Both the position numbers and the translations under genes were made by a program. A stretch of 7,561 bases of DNA from Myxococcales bacterium (GTDB lineage Bacteria; Myxococcota; Polyangia; Polyangiales; Polyangiaceae): contig JAGQIY010000847.1 in NCBI GenBank assembly GCA_020430865.1, forward strand, positions 1 to 7,561, read 5' to 3'. The notes beneath the pieces were generated by a model that worked only from the letters and a program-made list of their open reading frames with translations, had not been told where the DNA came from and did no database searches. Below are positions 6,454 through 7,561 of the stretch, piece after piece (within the stretch, counting starts at the first letter, position 1; every line of letters starts with the position of its first letter).

Positions 6454-7561
6454 CTTCTTGATGCCTTCCCTGGGAGCGGACATGACCAGCGGCGTGCTGA
6501 CCAGCTGGCTCAAGCAGCCGGGGGACAGCGTGAGGCGCGGCGACATCATCGCCGAGGTCGAGACCGACAAGGGCATCATCGAGGTCGAGGTCTACAGCGA
6601 CGGTTTGGTCGAAGAACTCCTCGTCGAGCCCGGTGTCAAGGTGCCCGTTGGGACTCCGCTGGCGAAGATCCGCGAGCCGGGTGAGACCCAGGCCCGCCCC
6701 GAGGCGTCCGCGATGTCGAGCGCCACGCAGGCACCTGCTCCCGCGCTCGAGTCCGCACCGGTCTCCGGGGCGTCCGGTGCGGTGCCCCCTGACCGGCTGC
6801 GCGTCAGCCCCGCGGCCAGGCGCCTGGCGCGTGAACTGGAGGTCGACCTCGCCGGGGTTCAAGGCAGCGGTCGAGGCGGAGCGATCCAGCTCGATGATAT
6901 CCGCGCGGCATCAGATCGGGTGGGCTCGAACGCTCGGGCGCCCGCTCCTCCTGCTCTCGAGCCCGCAGACACGAAAGCGCGCATGCGCGCCGCCATCGCT
7001 GCGGCGATGAGTCGCTCGAAGCGCGAGATCCCTCACTACTACGTCAGCACGTCGCTGGACGTCTCGACCCTTTCCGCGTGGCTCGACGCGCACAACGCCG
7101 GGCGTCCGCCGCCCGAGCGCCTGATTCCCGGGGTGGCCTTCGTGAAGGCCACGGCGCTGGCGCTGCGGGAGTTTCCCGATCTGAACGGGCGCTGGGAGCA
7201 AGGGGTCGTGCACAACCCGGAGATCCACGTCGGGGCGGCCATCGCCCTCCGAGGCGGCGGCTTGGTCGCGCCGGCCCTCCACTCGGCGGACACGAAGTCG
7301 CTGGGCCAGCTGATGATCGACTTCCGAGATCTGGTGGAGCGTGCGCGACGGGGACAGCTGCGCTCCAGCGAGTTCACGGATGCCACGGTCACCGTGACCA
7401 GCATGGGGGAGCGCGGCGTAGAGACCGTGTTCGGCGTGGTCAATCCGCCACAGGTCGCCATCGTCGGCTTTGGTAAGATCGTCGAGCGGCCCTGGGTGAG
7501 GTCTGGAGAGATCCGGGCCACTCCCGTCGTCACCGTCAGCCTGAGCGCGGATCACCGGGTC
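6446..7561 (+). CDS. pdhC: Dihydrolipoamide acetyltransferase (E2) of the pyruvate dehydrogenase complex (3' partial)
   Basis: Core subunit of the complex: it takes the acyl group from E1 on a swinging lipoyl arm and passes it to CoA. The frame is open for 372 codons to the window edge. One lipoyl domain lies at about 1-76, with Lys42 in ETDKGIIEV as the lipoylation site. An Ala/Pro-rich linker (about 80-116) leads to the peripheral subunit-binding domain (about 117-153: [13 protein letters not shown], then [13 protein letters not shown]), which holds E1 or E3. A second linker (about 154-174) precedes the catalytic acyltransferase domain from about 175. The window ends at DHRV, so catalytic His370 is seen but the following DG and the C-terminus are not. 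Only one lipoyl domain is present. The start is GTG at 6446, overlapping the pdhB stop by 8 nt. The short Ala/Pro linkers are typical of E2. Pyruvate specificity is inferred from the E1 genes, and an acetoin-type E2 is the main alternative. Confidence 0.92.
   Translation, partial: MADFLMPSLGADMTSGVLTSWLKQPGDSVRRGDIIAEVETDKGIIEVEVYSDGLVEELLVEPGVKVPVGTPLAKIREPGETQARPEASAMSSATQAPAPALESAPVSGASGAVPPDRLRVSPAARRLARELEVDLAGVQGSGRGGAIQLDDIRAASDRVGSNARAPAPPALEPADTKARMRAAIAAAMSRSKREIPHYYVSTSLDVSTLSAWLDAHNAGRPPPERLIPGVAFVKATALALREFPDLNGRWEQGVVHNPEIHVGAAIALRGGGLVAPALHSADTKSLGQLMIDFRDLVERARRGQLRSSEFTDATVTVTSMGERGVETVFGVVNPPQVAIVGFGKIVERPWVRSGEIRATPVVTVSLSADHRV

Noticed and set aside
6911..7555. Open frame on the - strand across the E2 gene (214 codons)
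   Set aside because: The + strand frame encodes lipoyl, subunit-binding and catalytic domains without interruption, so the antisense frame is a shadow.
4493..7561. Acetoin dehydrogenase (AcoABC) instead of pyruvate dehydrogenase
   Set aside because: An acetate-CoA ligase and an alcohol dehydrogenase nearby made this worth considering. The E1-alpha motifs ([18 protein letters not shown], the HSM loop) look pyruvate-type, and no acoX, acoR or aldehyde dehydrogenase is seen. Kept only as an alternative.

Overview
This is a GC-rich window (roughly two-thirds G+C by eye, strong G/C preference at third codon positions). It comes from a bacterium with ordinary core metabolism. The GC level, the small Cys-rich lipoprotein and the gene types would fit a myxobacterium or another high-GC Gram-negative lineage. 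That placement is inference only, because no marker in the window settles it. I see no mobile element, CRISPR array, rRNA or tRNA.

Layout. (1) Bases 2-1207, + strand: the catalytic core and anticodon-binding domain of a threonyl-tRNA synthetase, with its 5' end outside the window. (2) Bases 1215-1250: a strong hairpin between convergent genes, probably a shared terminator. It overlaps the last codons of the next gene. (3) Bases 1245-1496, - strand: a small lipoprotein of unknown role. (4) Bases 1538-2551, - strand: a zinc-dependent medium-chain alcohol dehydrogenase, which may be co-transcribed with the lipoprotein gene. (5) Bases 2552-2744: a divergent intergenic region with a 16-bp palindrome. 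(6) Bases 2745-7561, + strand: a tightly packed operon of an AcsA-type acetate-CoA ligase followed by E1-alpha, E1-beta and E2 of a pyruvate-dehydrogenase-type complex. Every junction in this operon overlaps (4, 4 and 8 nt), so translation is probably coupled. The E2 gene runs off the window exactly at its catalytic DHR motif.

How the genes work together. E1 (alpha plus beta) decarboxylates a 2-oxoacid, most likely pyruvate, on thiamine diphosphate and passes the acyl group to the lipoyl-lysine of E2. E2 then forms acyl-CoA, probably acetyl-CoA. The first gene of the operon makes acetyl-CoA from acetate and ATP, so the transcript unites two routes to acetyl-CoA. No E3 (dihydrolipoamide dehydrogenase) or lipoyl-attachment gene is visible, and either could lie downstream. 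The divergent alcohol dehydrogenase could belong to the same C2 metabolism, but only its position suggests this.

I do not see a clearly new biological system. The points most worth checking are: the AcsA-like ligase has Leu where the adenylate-forming superfamily keeps an Arg in motif A8; the acs and pdh genes share one operon; a palindrome sits in the divergent promoter region; the E1-alpha loop that packs at the active site is altered; and the ThrRS may be a second, divergent copy.
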